Origin: Bathymodiolus brooksi
Taxonomy: Eukaryota; Mollusca; Bivalvia; Mytilida; Modiolidae
DNA length: 64,000 nucleotides
Reading direction: 5' to 3'
Assembly: GCA_963680875.1 (NCBI GenBank)
Contig: OY804585.1
Span: 23,723,686 to 23,787,685 of the forward strand
Made by a program: the position numbers and the translations under genes. Below are positions 22,351 to 33,271 of the stretch, in pieces. Positions within the stretch are counted from its first letter, which is position 1. Each line of letters begins with the position of its first letter. Below the pieces are notes generated by a model. That model was not told the origin of the DNA. It was given only the letters and a program-made list of their open reading frames with translations, and searched no databases.

Positions 22351-22450
22351 AAGCTTACTGTTCTGTCTGGCGAGCTGATATCTAAATACAAGTGTTGAGT
22401 TTTATTTGTAAATAATTTATGTTCGTTTGAACTGGTGAATTAGGACATAA
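22351..22450 (+). repeat. Split direct repeat B2 (right end)
   Basis: Copy of B1. Its last bases 'ggacataa' mark the right end of the element, followed by host sequence 'tcaatattatttc'. Confidence 0.9.
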
Positions 22451-22580
22451 TCAATATTATTTCTTGATTTGATGACACAAACACAATCAATGGATTCAAC
22501 AATATAGAATATCAGAGTGGAAATCTGTTTCATCCATCTAACACATGGCTGCTACGCATTTGACGATCTTCTTCTAGGAT

Positions 22581-22808
22581 TGAAATGTACAGTTCCTAAA
22601 TCATGTAATTATTATTAAAATTAAGGTACTCCTCCATCAGGCATACTTGACCTTTATCGATGTTGGCTATACTGCTTATGCTCTTTAGTGTTCTTGCTCT
22701 CAAAGACTTTTAAAATTATTTGGCGTTCAAATATGTTGGCATTAAGCGTACCTGATGAATGTTATTCCAGAAACGCTTGTTGTGCACTAAATTTGATATC
22801 TACGTTTC
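22581..22808 (-). repeat. R1 copy, near full length
   Basis: This uninterrupted minus-orientation copy serves here as the reference: 'tgaaatgtacagttcctaaa', 'ctcctccatcaggcatactt', 'ttggctatactgctta', 'aagcgtacctgatgaatgtt', 'attccagaaacgcttgttgt', 'gcactaaatttgatatctac'. It carries one copy each of the segments amplified at 5.3 kb and 9.4 kb. Confidence 0.8.
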
Positions 22809-22829
22809 TATTTTTTGGAGGGTATTTTC

Positions 22830-23394
22830 ATGTTGCCACGAGTGGTATGCATGGAGCAAAAATAACTCCCCTTTGAAATCACCTGGCTTTTCAATCATAA
22901 AACGTTTGAGTTGAGCAAGAGTTTGTACTCGTACAATAAGACAATCAGAACAATGTATCACATATCACAATTTTGGAGTACTAGTACGAATATCGTACTG
23001 AGATGTTTTATAGCTGTAAGGTATAGTCTCCTTCTGTCGAATATCCTATTGTCCGATCCTTCGTTATTTATTTTGTTTTTCACTGCTGCTGTTGTGTCTA
23101 TCTGGATCATGATTGTTTTGACGCTTTCCTGTGCTTGAAAATAAACTTTAAATCACCTTGTTGTAGACAAATGTATGATAAGCACGCCCTACCACGTCTA
23201 AGAATGAATATCTGTTCTCAAATCTTTCAGCATGTAAACTGAATATGACGAAGTCACATTGGATAAGATGATGATTATGTCGACTTTGAGACTTTAATTT
23301 TACTTTGTAAGATTGTTCGGAGTTCGGTAATTTTGTTATTACTCTTATTGATAGTGCTAGCTCACTGATGAAACACTTCATGGGTAGCACATCA
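22830..23394. other. No gene seen
   Basis: AT-rich. About 23300-23350 holds a short fragment of the PLE 3' module ('gtaagattgttcggagttcg'). The short ORFs at 22911-23138 and 23148-23390 have no recognisable motif. Confidence 0.45.
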
Positions 23395-23575
23395 CTCTAC
23401 GCTATACATTATCCTGATTCCAAGCCCACCAGTCTTTAATATATGTCATATATGCTGCGAAGTAGAGAAGCAACACATATCAATGTTAGTCTTTGGTTTT
23501 ACCCTACCGGGTATTCGAACACACGATCTACCACACCCGAGGCGAGCTCGCAAGCCTTTACACCACCGAAATGGT
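23395..23575 (-). mobile_element. SINE-B head, truncated
   Basis: Minus-strand order: 'cggtggtgtaaaggcttgcg', 'gatcgtgtgttcgaatac', 'ccggtagggtaaaaccaaag', 'gcttctctacttcgcagca', 'ggcttggaatcaggataatg'. Box A and box B remain recognisable. Confidence 0.7.
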
Positions 23576-23579
23576 ATAT

Positions 23580-24282
23580 TATATCTCGTCGGACTTTCAT
23601 ATTCTGTGGATATATATATCTTTAGTTATTTTTTGTCGTAAACATGGAAAACATTTAAATGCAGCAATGGAATACATTTTATTAAAAAGAAACGAGATTT
23701 AAAATTAATATGAGTGTTACTGTCAATCGTGAAATAATCAATCCTAAATATTTACGTATCTTTTAGATCTGACCTTGAAGACAAACATGTCAGACTGAAT
23801 TAGCTCTAGTTTTCATAAATGTCAAATGTGGTGTCGATTGGGTTAAAACATTTAACATATCAAAATCTATCTGGGTTAAAACTTTTAACATATTAAAATT
23901 TGTCAACACCCTTTTAGAGTTTGCTAAGATTCCCACATTCCTCAAGTGCAATAGAACTTAGATTGTGATATGAAAATTTAATTTATAAGGCACTTCCCTT
24001 CCGTCCACTTATAACAACGGCATATCAGGAATATTTTAATATTGCCATTAAATTTGTCCAAATGATTGGTCTGCCTCCTCTACTTTCCCGGACAGTCTGG
24101 ATCTGCCTATGAGGTTCTGTTTGAAGAGATGGTGACGATTGATTTGTAGAATGTATTACATAACATTTTGTTGTTGGCTTTTTTTTTATCATCCTATTGC
24201 TGGTGTATTATTAGTCCTCGAGGGTACTATCCGCCCAGAAAGCAGTGAATCGGCACTAATATCGTCTATTTCATGTTTTTGT
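23580..24282. other. No gene seen
   Basis: AT-rich, including a short duplication of 'gggttaaaac(a/t)tttaacat' near 23840-23890. Confidence 0.45.
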
Positions 24283-24460
24283 TTGAAATTTACAGTTCCT
24301 AATTAATGTAATTTATCAAACCTCAATGCACGAGTAAAAATTAGCCGAGTCTTCATGTTTATGCCCCTCATTTTACTTGCACACAAAGACTTCAAATTAT
24401 TTGGCTTTCCAATCTCTTGGCTATAATTATACTCAATGAAGGTTATTATAGAAACGTGTA
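24283..24460 (-). repeat. R1 copy, partial
   Basis: 'tttgaaatttacagttccta', 'ttatgcccctcattttactt', 'caaattatttggctttccaa', 'caatgaaggttattatagaa'; the terminal part is missing. Confidence 0.65.
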
Positions 24461-24781
24461 TATATAAATATATCTTAATGTTGTGCAATAAATATTGGAC
24501 TAGACTAAATTTCGTCCTGTCAATCTTATAATGATACATGTCCATTTTTGTAGAAATGGAGATATCAGAGGTCAAAGTTTGGGGAGTTGAATAAAAACAT
24601 TGGAGATATAACATTATAACACTTCTCAAATTGTCTTAAACCAGTATATTTCGTTATATGGCTTATATAGTGAGATACACCATTGACAATTAAAGTCACT
24701 GATACCCATAAGTCATATTATCCAAAAAATGGACATGTATTATAAGATTGACACGACGTAGTGTACTTCTACACTTATACA

Positions 24782-24970
24782 CAGGGGCGGATCCAGCGGG
24801 GGGCGCACCCGGCGCGTCCCCCCCCCCCTAAAATTGGAAAAAATAAGATTTTTTGGCGTAAAATCGTGATTTTTCACACGAAATACACCCAAAATTTTGG
24901 GGCCTCCCTCCGCTCGGCGCAATTTTTTTAAGTGTGTCCCCCCTAACTTGAAATTCTGGATCCGCCCCTG
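24782..24970. mobile_element. 189-bp MITE with perfect 15-bp terminal inverted repeats
   Basis: Ends are CAGGGGCGGATCCAG (24782-24796) and CTGGATCCGCCCCTG (24956-24970), flanked by ATACA on both sides (24777-24781 and 24971-24975), a possible 5-bp target duplication. The CAGGG start is hAT-like, but hAT elements normally duplicate 8 bp, so the superfamily is open. The interior is GC-rich at the ends and non-coding. The minus-strand frame at 24740-24976 is simply the MITE translated; I believe such translations recur as spurious hypothetical proteins in databases. Confidence 0.8.
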
Positions 24971-24975
24971 ATACA

Positions 24976-25937
24976 TCTAACTAATTCATGTAATATAAAG
25001 GATACTTATATATTATAATCACCACTACCAAATATCAAATATATTCTAAAATTAGACAAACTTGAGAAACTTTGAAATATAGCCACCATTTTGTCCAAAC
25101 AAAAATAAATCGGTCTCAAGTCTGTTAAATATAGCATTGTCCATTTATTATCTTCTGAACTGATGCTCATCAGAAATTAAACAGATCGTTTTATTACAAT
25201 ATAATTATGTGTAAGTTGTTTTACAGTTTTATTCAGTTGTTTAAAAGCTAATCTATATCGCTGTCCTAGCTACAGTCCATTAAGAAACAAAGTAAGAGGG
25301 CAAATAATTAATTTGTTGCTGGAAATAAACTACCCATCATAAAGCATTCCAGACATAACGACCTCTGTGTCAGATAGCCATAAAATAGTGAAAAAGGAAA
25401 TTGTCTGACCAGACATTGTTATACATGCATCATGAACACTATTATATCAACAGTAATAACAATATTCTTCACTGCTGTAGATATAGCCAGTATCACATAC
25501 CACATCTAATTAGTGGTAGAACATTAACAACTGTTTTGTTGGTATTGGAATGCAACGGACAAAGACGTAAAACAGAGGTATACATATATATCTTATGCAT
25601 ATGTATAGGATCGTAATGGCTAAATACTTGTTAACCAGTGTAATTTACCTATGGTCATTTTGGCATTAATTAAGCATCCAGACTTCTAATATTAATATAC
25701 TGGAAAAAGACTCAATTAAAACATTTGTAGTGTAATAGTGTTACAACAATATTTCAGTTATTTCGTGGTGTAAAACATATGTATATACATATATTATTAA
25801 TATTGGATAAAACAAGTACGAAGAAAAGATCACATCGGGGTTCTGGTATTTGGTTATACCGTCTCGATTTCGAATTTTCATTGAACCAAAATAGCGTAGT
25901 CAGCAGCCGGTGGTTACATTTGTAGCTCTATATTCAT
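24976..25937. other. No gene seen
   Basis: AT-rich. A short SINE-A tail fragment lies near 25740-25775 ('acaatatttcagttatttcg'). Confidence 0.45.
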
Positions 25938-26070
25938 AGGGGTTCGTGTTGCCCAATCTTTAGCTTTCTGTGTACAGTTCAGATGAATATTGTTTCTCGT
26001 TTTATTTTCTTTGTCGATAAACGGCTTCTGATTACCCCATTGGGATCTTCAAACTCGTCTTGCAATGACA
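25938..26070 (+). repeat. R2 copy
   Basis: 'ggggttcgtgttgcccaatc', 'tttagctttctgtgt', 'cggcttctgattacccc', 'gatcttcaaactcgtct', in family order. Confidence 0.65.
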
Positions 26071-26142
26071 CAAACTGACATCCATATACAAATATTTTAG
26101 TAAGGAAGTATAGATGTAAATGAATATGAGAGACTATCCAAG

Positions 26143-26345
26143 GGTTAAGGCTATGGTCTTTAACGTCACTTTCAACGATATTTCAGTTATATCGTTGCGG
26201 TCAGCTTTATTGGTGGAGGAAACCGGAGTACCCGGATAAAAAAAAACCGACCTGTCGCAAGTCACTGACAAATTTTATCACATAATGTTGTATCAAGTAC
26301 ACCTTGCCTTAGTGGGATTCGAGCTCACAACGTTAGTGAGACTAT
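26143..26345 (-). mobile_element. SINE-A copy
   Basis: Minus-strand body and tail are intact, and a box-B-like 'gagctcgaatccc' is present near 26320. The upstream head is truncated. Confidence 0.75.
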
Positions 26346-27000
26346 CAAACATTACACTTAGAAACAAATATAAAATTTCAAAGTTTTACTTTACTTTTTT
26401 TTTTATCATTTCTGTCAAAGTCAAACTTATTTATTATTGATTTTCTGAAAATTGAAGTTTAAATAGCTTTCATAAACCATGTCTGCCAAGAACAGACGAA
26501 GTAATCTTAAGTCATTAGAAATGGAAGACAATAAATAGTCTTTGAAAATATGATTGCCCTTTCTTGTTTTATAAATCAAGAAAATAACAAAATTGTAGCC
26601 ATTTCGTAGTACAGTAGAATTCTTTTCGTAACGTAAAGGCAGACAGAAGTCTTATATACCGTCTCTGAATTGACATCTTGCGTGCTAGGATACCATAATA
26701 CAATAGAAAGAAACGCTGGAGTCTTTTAAATGTATAATGCAGCTTTAAGTGGATGGAATAAGAAATTCGTCATATATATTCAAAAAATTAATAGATTTAT
26801 TTTCCTTATCATGCTGTCTTATCTTAAAATACCAGATACAACACAGATAACAAAATCAAAAATATAAGTTATTAAGTCATGGAGAAAATAGGAAATCCTT
26901 TAGATTTAAAATAAACCATGCAAATTAGTCATATTAAACTAAAATATGTATGATCGGATGAGCACAGAACACGTTTCGGTACCATAACTTGGCCAACCAT
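26346..27000. other. No gene seen
   Basis: AT-rich with a T-run near 26395; no coding signal was recognised. Confidence 0.5.
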
Positions 27001-27002
27001 TA

Positions 27003-27267
27003 CGGAATATCTGTGTGTCACATGACCACGGATATGTTCCGTTCTGTGTGACACATGACCACGGATATGTTCCATTTTGTGTGACACATGACCACTGATA
27101 TGTTCCGTTTTGTGTGACACATGACCACTGATATGTTCCGTTCTGTGTGACACATGACCACGGATATGTTGCGTTTTGTGTGACACATGACCACTGATAT
27201 GTTCCATTCTGTGTGACACATGACCCCGGATATGTTCCGTTCTGTGTGACACATGACCACGGATATG
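27003..27267 (-). repeat. 33-bp tandem repeat, 8 copies
   Basis: The unit is 'gatatgttccgttctgtgtg' plus 'acacatgaccacg'. Because 33 is divisible by three and the unit lacks stops, the minus strand is open in all three frames (for example the 11-residue repeat MSHRTEHIRGH). The simultaneous three-frame openness argues these are not genes. Confidence 0.9.
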
Positions 27268-27305
27268 TTCCGTTTGTTGTAATCAATCTGGCCCTTTCCT
27301 AATTC

Positions 27306-27560
27306 ATGGCTTATGACCGGAGTAAGACGACGAGGCCACACCTAGAGCAGACAGGACCTGTCTACCCTTCCGGTGCAGATGAATTCACATCAAGTTTTTC
27401 TGGGGTTCATGCTGCTCAATCTTTAGTTTTTCTTTGTGATACTTGGCAGACCATTGTTTGTCTGTTTGTCCCTGTACTTTTGGCCATTGTATTTTCTGTC
27501 CCTAGATTTACAGTTTCTAATTACCTCTTTAGTATCTTCAAACTTTTCTTGTGTTTTGTG
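27306..27560 (+). repeat. R2 copy, extended
   Basis: Starts 'gaccggagtaagacgacgag' and continues through 'ctggggttcatgctgctcaa', 'ccattgtttgtctgtttgtc', 'ggccattgtattttctgtcc' to 'gtatcttcaaacttttct'. This is the longest R2 copy here. The 114-codon frame is repeat-derived. Confidence 0.65.
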
Positions 27561-27564
27561 ATAC

Positions 27565-29116
27565 CACGAAATAAATTTCTTGTTAGGGAAATATGCGTCG
27601 GATTATACTGTGTACATAGCAAGTGCCAATTGCTATATAAAAGTGCATAAAATGTTGAAAAATTGTATCGTGTACATAAGAAAACAATATATAATGTAAC
27701 GTGGGTTATTATGCTTAAGTCCAATTTGCACTAATAACAATTAAACAACTGCGAAAACAAGAACATAAAAATATTATCTCACGTTTTACAAATTATAAGA
27801 TTGCTTCTTTACATTAGAGATGATATTGGAATAAAGTAAACAAATAAACACAGCGATAACATAACCATTTTTTTTTTAATATTTCCTGAAATAAAACGAT
27901 TCGGAGCGGCTTCGATAACCTATGATTTTTGTTCGGTTCGATTTTCGGTTGGTACTCATTTAGGTTTCCGGTATGAAAACAGTTTGGATTCGTAGATGTC
28001 TATGGTAAGACAGATAAAACAAAGTCCGTCTACAAAGTTTGCTTCACCAATTTGTCTGACAAAATGAAACCTACTGCAACATGGCTACGCATTTAAACGG
28101 GAACACAGGATTGATTTAAGGTTATTTTGAAAACGTGTCTTGAGCACTAAGCTAGATCTACGGTTTAGATAGCAAGGAAAACAGTTACTACTAAGAAGAG
28201 TTTGAATAGACCAAAGGAGTAATCAGAATCAGAATATCGAAGAACAGACAACACAATGGTACTATTAAACCTGTTTGGGTGAAACTAAATTCATGGAAAT
28301 AATGCATCACCTGGATCAATAGGTTAGTTCATAATACATGATGTTTTAAAACTGAAACCGGAATGCGTGTTGAATCCATACCCAAAGCTATAGACAGGTA
28401 TATTACAAATGATATGCGCACTTATTCTGTTGTGGAAAATGATGACTTTACCAATTCGGCCAAAGTACTGGAACCAAGGTCGTGGTTTCACCGGTCATAG
28501 TATTTACAACTGTCCAGTGGTCCATCGTCTATTAAATCTGATAGTTAAGACATAACTGATAAACTCCTCAAAACATAAATAAACCTAGCTACATCTAAGG
28601 TGTATATTTACATTGAAAATGATGTTTGATTACCTTCAAATTTTCTTGTTTTCTTTGTCTATTAAATACATAAAATCTTGTTTAACAAGAGTATAACAAG
28701 TTTTTATCTTCTGATAAGTATTTATTTATTAGAATATACATTAAGAAAAGTAATATCAAATTAACGGTTAAATATATTTATCTGTCTGCAACCTACATGT
28801 ATGGACACTTTGAAAGAGGTTACACCAGGACAATATCCTCCTCGAGCCCTTACTTTGTAACGAGATCAAAGAGATACCAACATCCCTACACGAATAAATA
28901 AAATCTTAAAATTCATGACCATGTACATGTAGCAAAATAAAATATGGTGTTATGAAAAGAATATTTAAATAGTGATGGTCAACAGTTACGCCAACAACAA
29001 CAAAAAAGAAGAAGTTCCTCGAAAATCAAACCATTGTACACAAAAAAGACAGTGAATTGTAGCGTTAGAAATTCAAGTCCTTTTTTGTGTATTGACAAGC
29101 GTATACAATTAACCAA
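27565..29116. other. No gene seen
   Basis: AT-rich sequence with a minus-strand R2 fragment near 28185-28262 ('agaccaaaggagtaatcaga'). Confidence 0.45.
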
Positions 29117-29130
29117 TATAATACAATCAA

Positions 29131-29501
29131 CCGCATCGGTGGTGTAATGGTTAGAGTGCTCGTCTCGAGTGCTGTAGATCGTGGGTTCGAGTCCCGATCG
29201 GGTCAGACCAAAGATTATTAAATTGGCATGTATTGCTTCTCCTCTAAGCACGAAGTATTAAGGAGAAAGATCACAGACTGGTTGGCCCGGAATCAGGATA
29301 ATGTGTCCGAGTCGGGCGATATGTCTATCGACGGATTGTTGCTTCAGTGAACTAGTAATATACAAATTCAGCTAAGCGTGTTGGTCTAGTACAAAACAGA
29401 CCTCATTATCATCTCATTGGAAATTAACTTGCTCTCGCCATGATATAGCTGAAAAATTGCTGAGTTGGTGTTAAACAATAATCACTCACTCACTCACTTA
29501 C
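29131..29501 (+). mobile_element. Intact tRNA-derived SINE-B with target-site duplication
   Basis: The tRNA-like head has box A (about 29139-29150, GTGGTGTAATGG) and box B (29184-29194, GGTTCGAGTCC), the internal RNA polymerase III promoter. A body follows ('ggcccggaatcaggataatg', 'gtgttggtctagtac'). The tail is 'gatatagctgaaaaattgct', 'gttggtgttaaaca' and a (TCAC)n end. It is flanked by TATAATACAATCAA (29117-29130) and TATAATACGATCAA (29502-29515), a 14-bp duplication with one mismatch. The head is a retroposed tRNA relative, not a working tRNA. This is the reference SINE-B in the window. Confidence 0.9.
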
Positions 29502-29754
29502 TATAATACGATCAAAACTAGAAAACAAGATAAGACCAAAGGTCTGAAAACACAAAGACGGTAGTGAACTAAGGTGACAATGGATCTTTTCCCGATGACG
29601 TAGATCTTTTATTTCCTCTATCACCACCAAGTTATTTGACCAGACTTAACTATGAGTAATTCGGTGGGTGTTTTTTATTAAAATAAGACACATGAATTGT
29701 TTATCCTTCGCCGACACATGTGTACACCCGGGTTTATAGGTAGGGCCCGTGCTG

Positions 29755-29880
29755 TACACATTTTTAGTTTATCTGTTGTTGGTTTGTTGTTTTGTTTGTC
29801 TTTGTTTTGTGCCCAAAGGTTCCGGTGTCTCTGGATTGTACATTCTTGGTTACCCATTCGGTTTTCTCAAATATTAATAT
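29755..29880 (+). repeat. Short dispersed repeat, paired with 48350-48480
   Basis: Both contain 'cctctgga-t', 'cattcttg(g/a)ttacc' and 'cagttttc/cggttttc' in the same order. Confidence 0.4.
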
Positions 29881-29997
29881 TCTCATTTACAATATGCATT
29901 ATTTTCCATTTTTCCTTGCAGAGAGAATGTAATTCAATAATAATACAGCCTCTCTATTATTAGGTCTGATCTCCATGATATAAATAAATTAGCGTTT

Positions 29998-30165
29998 TTA
30001 GTGGCGTTCGTGTTACTCGATATTTATCTTTATGCAAAATGTTTTGTAGATTGTTTTTTGTCCCTTTGTCCTTTTTCTTGTGGCCATTGTGTTGTCTGTC
30101 TTTCGTCGATTTACGGATCCTGATTACCCCTTTGATATGTTCAAACTCTTCTTAAACTACCTCCT
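29998..30165 (+). repeat. R2 copy
   Basis: 'gttttgtagattgttttttg', 'gtggccattgtgttgtctgt', 'gattacccctttgatatgtt', 'caaactcttctt'. Confidence 0.7.
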
Positions 30166-30810
30166 TAATACTAAATCCAATCTCCATGATATGAATAAAT
30201 AAGCTTTAAAGCCTAAATCAAATAAAATTAAAATCAAAGCCTCGTACTAATTAACTTAAAGGCAGATACAAAAACTCTCATAACTATTTTATCGACAGCT
30301 ATCTATCAGACAGGAATTTTTCTGATTGATCCACCTGCAAAGCGTAAAGGTGAAAAAATATTTCCTAATTGTCTAATATATGCTTATAAATATCTACAAA
30401 ACAGTATGAACGCCTGTCAGATAGTAAACGGTTCGATCTTTATCAGCTATCTTGTTCCGGTCAAATGTTCTTTGGCATATCTAGGATTCATTTTTTATCG
30501 TTAGTTACGTATATATATATTGATGCACCTGTTCCGCCACTGCTAGAACTCAGATGGTTGCTTCTTCTAAAATATAAAGCAACGCTGTGTATCGATTAAT
30601 AGAATAAACTAATGATATTTGTCTGTAGTTATGCACCTGTCGTTACCTTCATCTAACACACAGGTTTTTATATAATCTGATTTTTCAGGATTTCTTTTTA
30701 AAATTATGTCGATAAACAGGAAATAACTGTATCTAATCAAATCCCATCTTGTTTTATACAGCAGATGTGTATTTGATAGTTTGTCCATTATGTTATAGAA
30801 CATTTTGCAT
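30166..30810. other. No gene seen
   Basis: AT-rich; no motif was recognised in the short frames. Confidence 0.45.
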
Positions 30811-30995
30811 TTAAATTAGTACACACGCCGCATTTATGGAATAAACTTCATTAGGTATGCTTAAAGTTAAAAGATAAGAAAGCTAAACAATTTAAAAGTC
30901 TTTTGAAGCAAGAAAAAAAAGGGCATTAACAGGATAGCCAATATCAGCTAATGTGACCTATGCCCGAGGAAGGAGAACCTTCGTTTTCATTATAA
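30811..30995 (+). repeat. R1 copy
   Basis: 'aaattagtacacacgccgca', 'ttcattaggtatgcttaaag', 'aacaggatagccaatatcag', 'gacctatgcccgaggaagga', 'gaaccttcg'. It has one unit of each amplified segment. Confidence 0.75.
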
Positions 30996-31140
30996 TTACA
31001 TACTTACGAACTCTTCATCTTAAAAATATGTATCTAATTAATTTCAATTTCAGCGCCGAAATACTGTATACTGGGTGGATGATAACTCTCGGGTACTAAT
31101 AGTCTACCAGTAGAAATGTCGACCTCAGTGATAGCAATTA

Positions 31141-31325
31141 AAACGTAGACATCTAGTTTAGTGCGCACGACGGGTTTCTGGAATAATCTTCACCATGTAC
31201 GGTCAATGTCAAAAGATTGCAAAGCAAAATAACCAAACAGTCTTTGGGAGCAAGAAAACCAAAGGATAGCCAACATCGGCTAGGGACACCTATGTCTAAG
31301 CAAATAGAACATTTCTAATAAAAAA
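31141..31325 (+). repeat. R1 copy
   Basis: 'aaacgtagacatctagttta', 'cgggtttctggaataatctt', 'caaaggatagccaacatcgg', 'gacacctatgtctaagcaaa'. Preceded at 31065-31125 by a motif ('actaatagtctaccag') also found inside the R1 copy at 61.9 kb. Confidence 0.75.
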
Positions 31326-31344
31326 CAGTCAAATTCAGTCCTGT

Positions 31345-31600
31345 AGATAAATGTTAAAGAATACAAAGGGGATAATCAAGAATAGACAATCCAGAAACAC
31401 TGGCAACATTGGGCACACAATACACATGCCGAAGACAAACAAAACACACACACATATACAAAAACAACAAAACACACACACATATACAAAAACAACAAAA
31501 CACATACATACACAAAAACAACACAACACAACACAACACAACACAGAAGACTAAAACGATGAACAACATATAACCCCACAATAAACCGTGAACTCTAGTG
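31345..31600 (-). repeat. R2 copy with CA-rich simple repeats
   Basis: The minus strand carries R2 words, with an internal simple-repeat block 31434-31545: 'aacacacacacatatacaaa' units, then (ACAAC)n. Cys/Val-rich frames on the minus strand and the Thr/His frame on the plus strand are simple-repeat artefacts. Confidence 0.6.
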
Positions 31601-31619
31601 CTCGGGAAGGGTAAACAGT

Positions 31620-32370
31620 TCCTGTCTCTTTAGCTAATAGATGAAGCAAATAATATGAAGTAAAACTCTTCTTATTAGAAACAAGTATCTTGTCAGTTAA
31701 AGCAACAGCACTGGTTGAGGGTTAATTGGGGTAAGACTTCGTGTACCGTTATCTACAATTACTTTAACACTTCTTTTTTTATGGCGGTTTTCTATCAAGG
31801 AAGTAAACACTTCAACTAGTATATATCTTAGGGGACGGAAACATAACATACATAGCGTTCTGTCATTTTTGTTGGAACCTTCCATTTCTTAACTTTGCAA
31901 TTGTTATTGTATTTGTAAAGTAAATAATACCGCTCAACTTCCCTTTTTTTAGGCCTTAAATCGTCAATGTTTTTGTAATAGCTTTTAGACATATTTTAAG
32001 AAAATGTATTTGAAATAGTTTGTTGAATTATAACTACTTTAATGAGGAAATACCACCATTCATCAACGTCGTTTCAAATTCTTTAGTTAATTTGAATATT
32101 GCGTCTTGTTTTTAATTTGTCTCAAAACTAATCTGACAATGTTGTAATAACTCCTCTCCTTTACATGGATTAAAAACGAACGTAATATATTCGAGTTAAA
32201 GGACGTTCCGGGTAAAACTGAACAAAAACCAAATAAAGAAGATAGTGCCGTGAGAACACCAAATGCCCCGATCTACTGCTATATAAATAACACATACAGG
32301 GAAAGGTTAATTGTTGAACTCTGTTAAATCATGATTCTAAAGTTTATGTTTTAAACAAGATGGCGTTTTA
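31620..32370. other. No gene seen
   Basis: AT-rich sequence; the 62-codon minus frame at 31697-31885 is unsupported. Confidence 0.45.
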
Positions 32371-32470
32371 AAAACGTAGATATCTAATTTATTACACAAA
32401 AAGCGTTTCTTTAATAACTTACATAAGTTATGTTAATAGTCAAAATATTGGATAGCCAAATAATAGCTAT
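32371..32470 (+). repeat. R1 5' fragment
   Basis: 'aaacgtagatatctaattta', 'aagcgtttctttaataactt', 'ggatagccaaataatag'. A minus-strand R2 fragment follows at about 32550-32640. Confidence 0.6.
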
Positions 32471-32980
32471 GATATGTTGCATAATAGACTAATCTTAAAA
32501 ATTGCCAAAAGTCGTAGAAACATTGGCCCATTAATACAATAAATATTAGAGAATCCATAATGGATAATCCAGAGGAACTGGCAACATATGTCATAGATCG
32601 AAGAAAAACAACACAATATGTGCTGGACACCACTCTACACAAACAAACACAAATAACGCAGATAAAACACGAGTTCTCCTACAAACAACTAGAGGTAAAG
32701 ACGAACCGAACATATTTTTTTATGTGGAAATCGTAACGGACATCACACCACGGAACTCAGAGCGTAAAGACATATAATAGTACAACACAAAAAACCGGTG
32801 GTAAACTCAGGTACTCGCGAAGGTTAAGATAAGACATCCGCCGTGCTACTCATATATACAGTCAGTTAAAAATCGTGTCTGCAGATTGGGATGTATTTGA
32901 AATAGTTTGTCGCTGCTATTTTAAATTTGTCAATAATAAACATCTGTATACAAATGACATTGAATTTTAAACTACAAATA

Positions 32981-33215
32981 TAAACGTAGATATCTAATTA
33001 AGTGGACACGATGCGTCTTTTATATAAACTTCATCAGGTACGCTCAAAATCAAAAAATTGGGAAGCCAAATAATTTAACAGTCTTTGTGAACAAGAAAAC
33101 CAAAAGGCCTAAAACAGGATAGCCAAAATCGACTATGGTTACCTACGCTTGACGGATATTGACATTATATTTAATAGTAATTATATTATTTAGGAACTGT
33201 AAATTCAAACATAAA
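32981..33215 (+). repeat. R1 copy, full length
   Basis: About 235 bp from 'aaacgtagatatctaattaa' to 'ggaactgtaaattcaaac'. Both ends are present, with a possible AAATATA duplication on the flanks (near 32975 and just after 33215). There are no terminal inverted repeats and no coding capacity, so it is an unclassified non-autonomous element. Confidence 0.75.
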
Positions 33216-33271
33216 TATATCCAATAAACCATGTATAAAGGGTTATGTTTGACAGTAAACTACTAAACTCA

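Larger units (their letters stand above)
17595..22450 (+). mobile_element. Ngaro/PAT-like tyrosine-recombinase retrotransposon, complete but decayed
   Basis: The element carries Gag, RT-RNase H and tyrosine-recombinase regions in order on the plus strand, bounded by split direct repeats. A1 is 17595-17806, B1 is 21841-21940, A2 is 21940-22150 and B2 is 22351-22450. B1 and B2 look identical over 100 bp; A1 and A2 differ at only a handful of positions over about 211 bp. A1-ORFs-B1-A2-B2 is the known signature of Ngaro and PAT elements, which insert through a circular DNA intermediate and a tyrosine recombinase, without integrase or target-site duplications. A ~200-bp unique stretch (22151-22350) separates A2 from B2. 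No methyltransferase-like domain is seen, which favours Ngaro over DIRS1. The coding regions have several stops and frameshifts, so this copy is dead. Confidence 0.88.

Noticed and set aside
24740..24976. 78-codon minus-strand ORF ending in a proline-rich stretch
   Set aside because: It is the MITE at 24782-24970 translated; the inverted terminal repeats encode its ends.
26929..27341. Three overlapping minus-strand ORFs of 107-115 codons
   Set aside because: A stop-free 33-bp repeat is open in all three frames at once; a real gene would not be.
29131..29210. tRNA gene with clear box A and box B
   Set aside because: The head is fused to a SINE body and tail, flanked by a target-site duplication, and repeated elsewhere in the window; it is a SINE promoter.
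31335..31581. Cys/Val/Phe-rich minus-strand ORFs resembling a membrane protein
   Set aside because: They translate CA- and ACAAC-type simple repeats.
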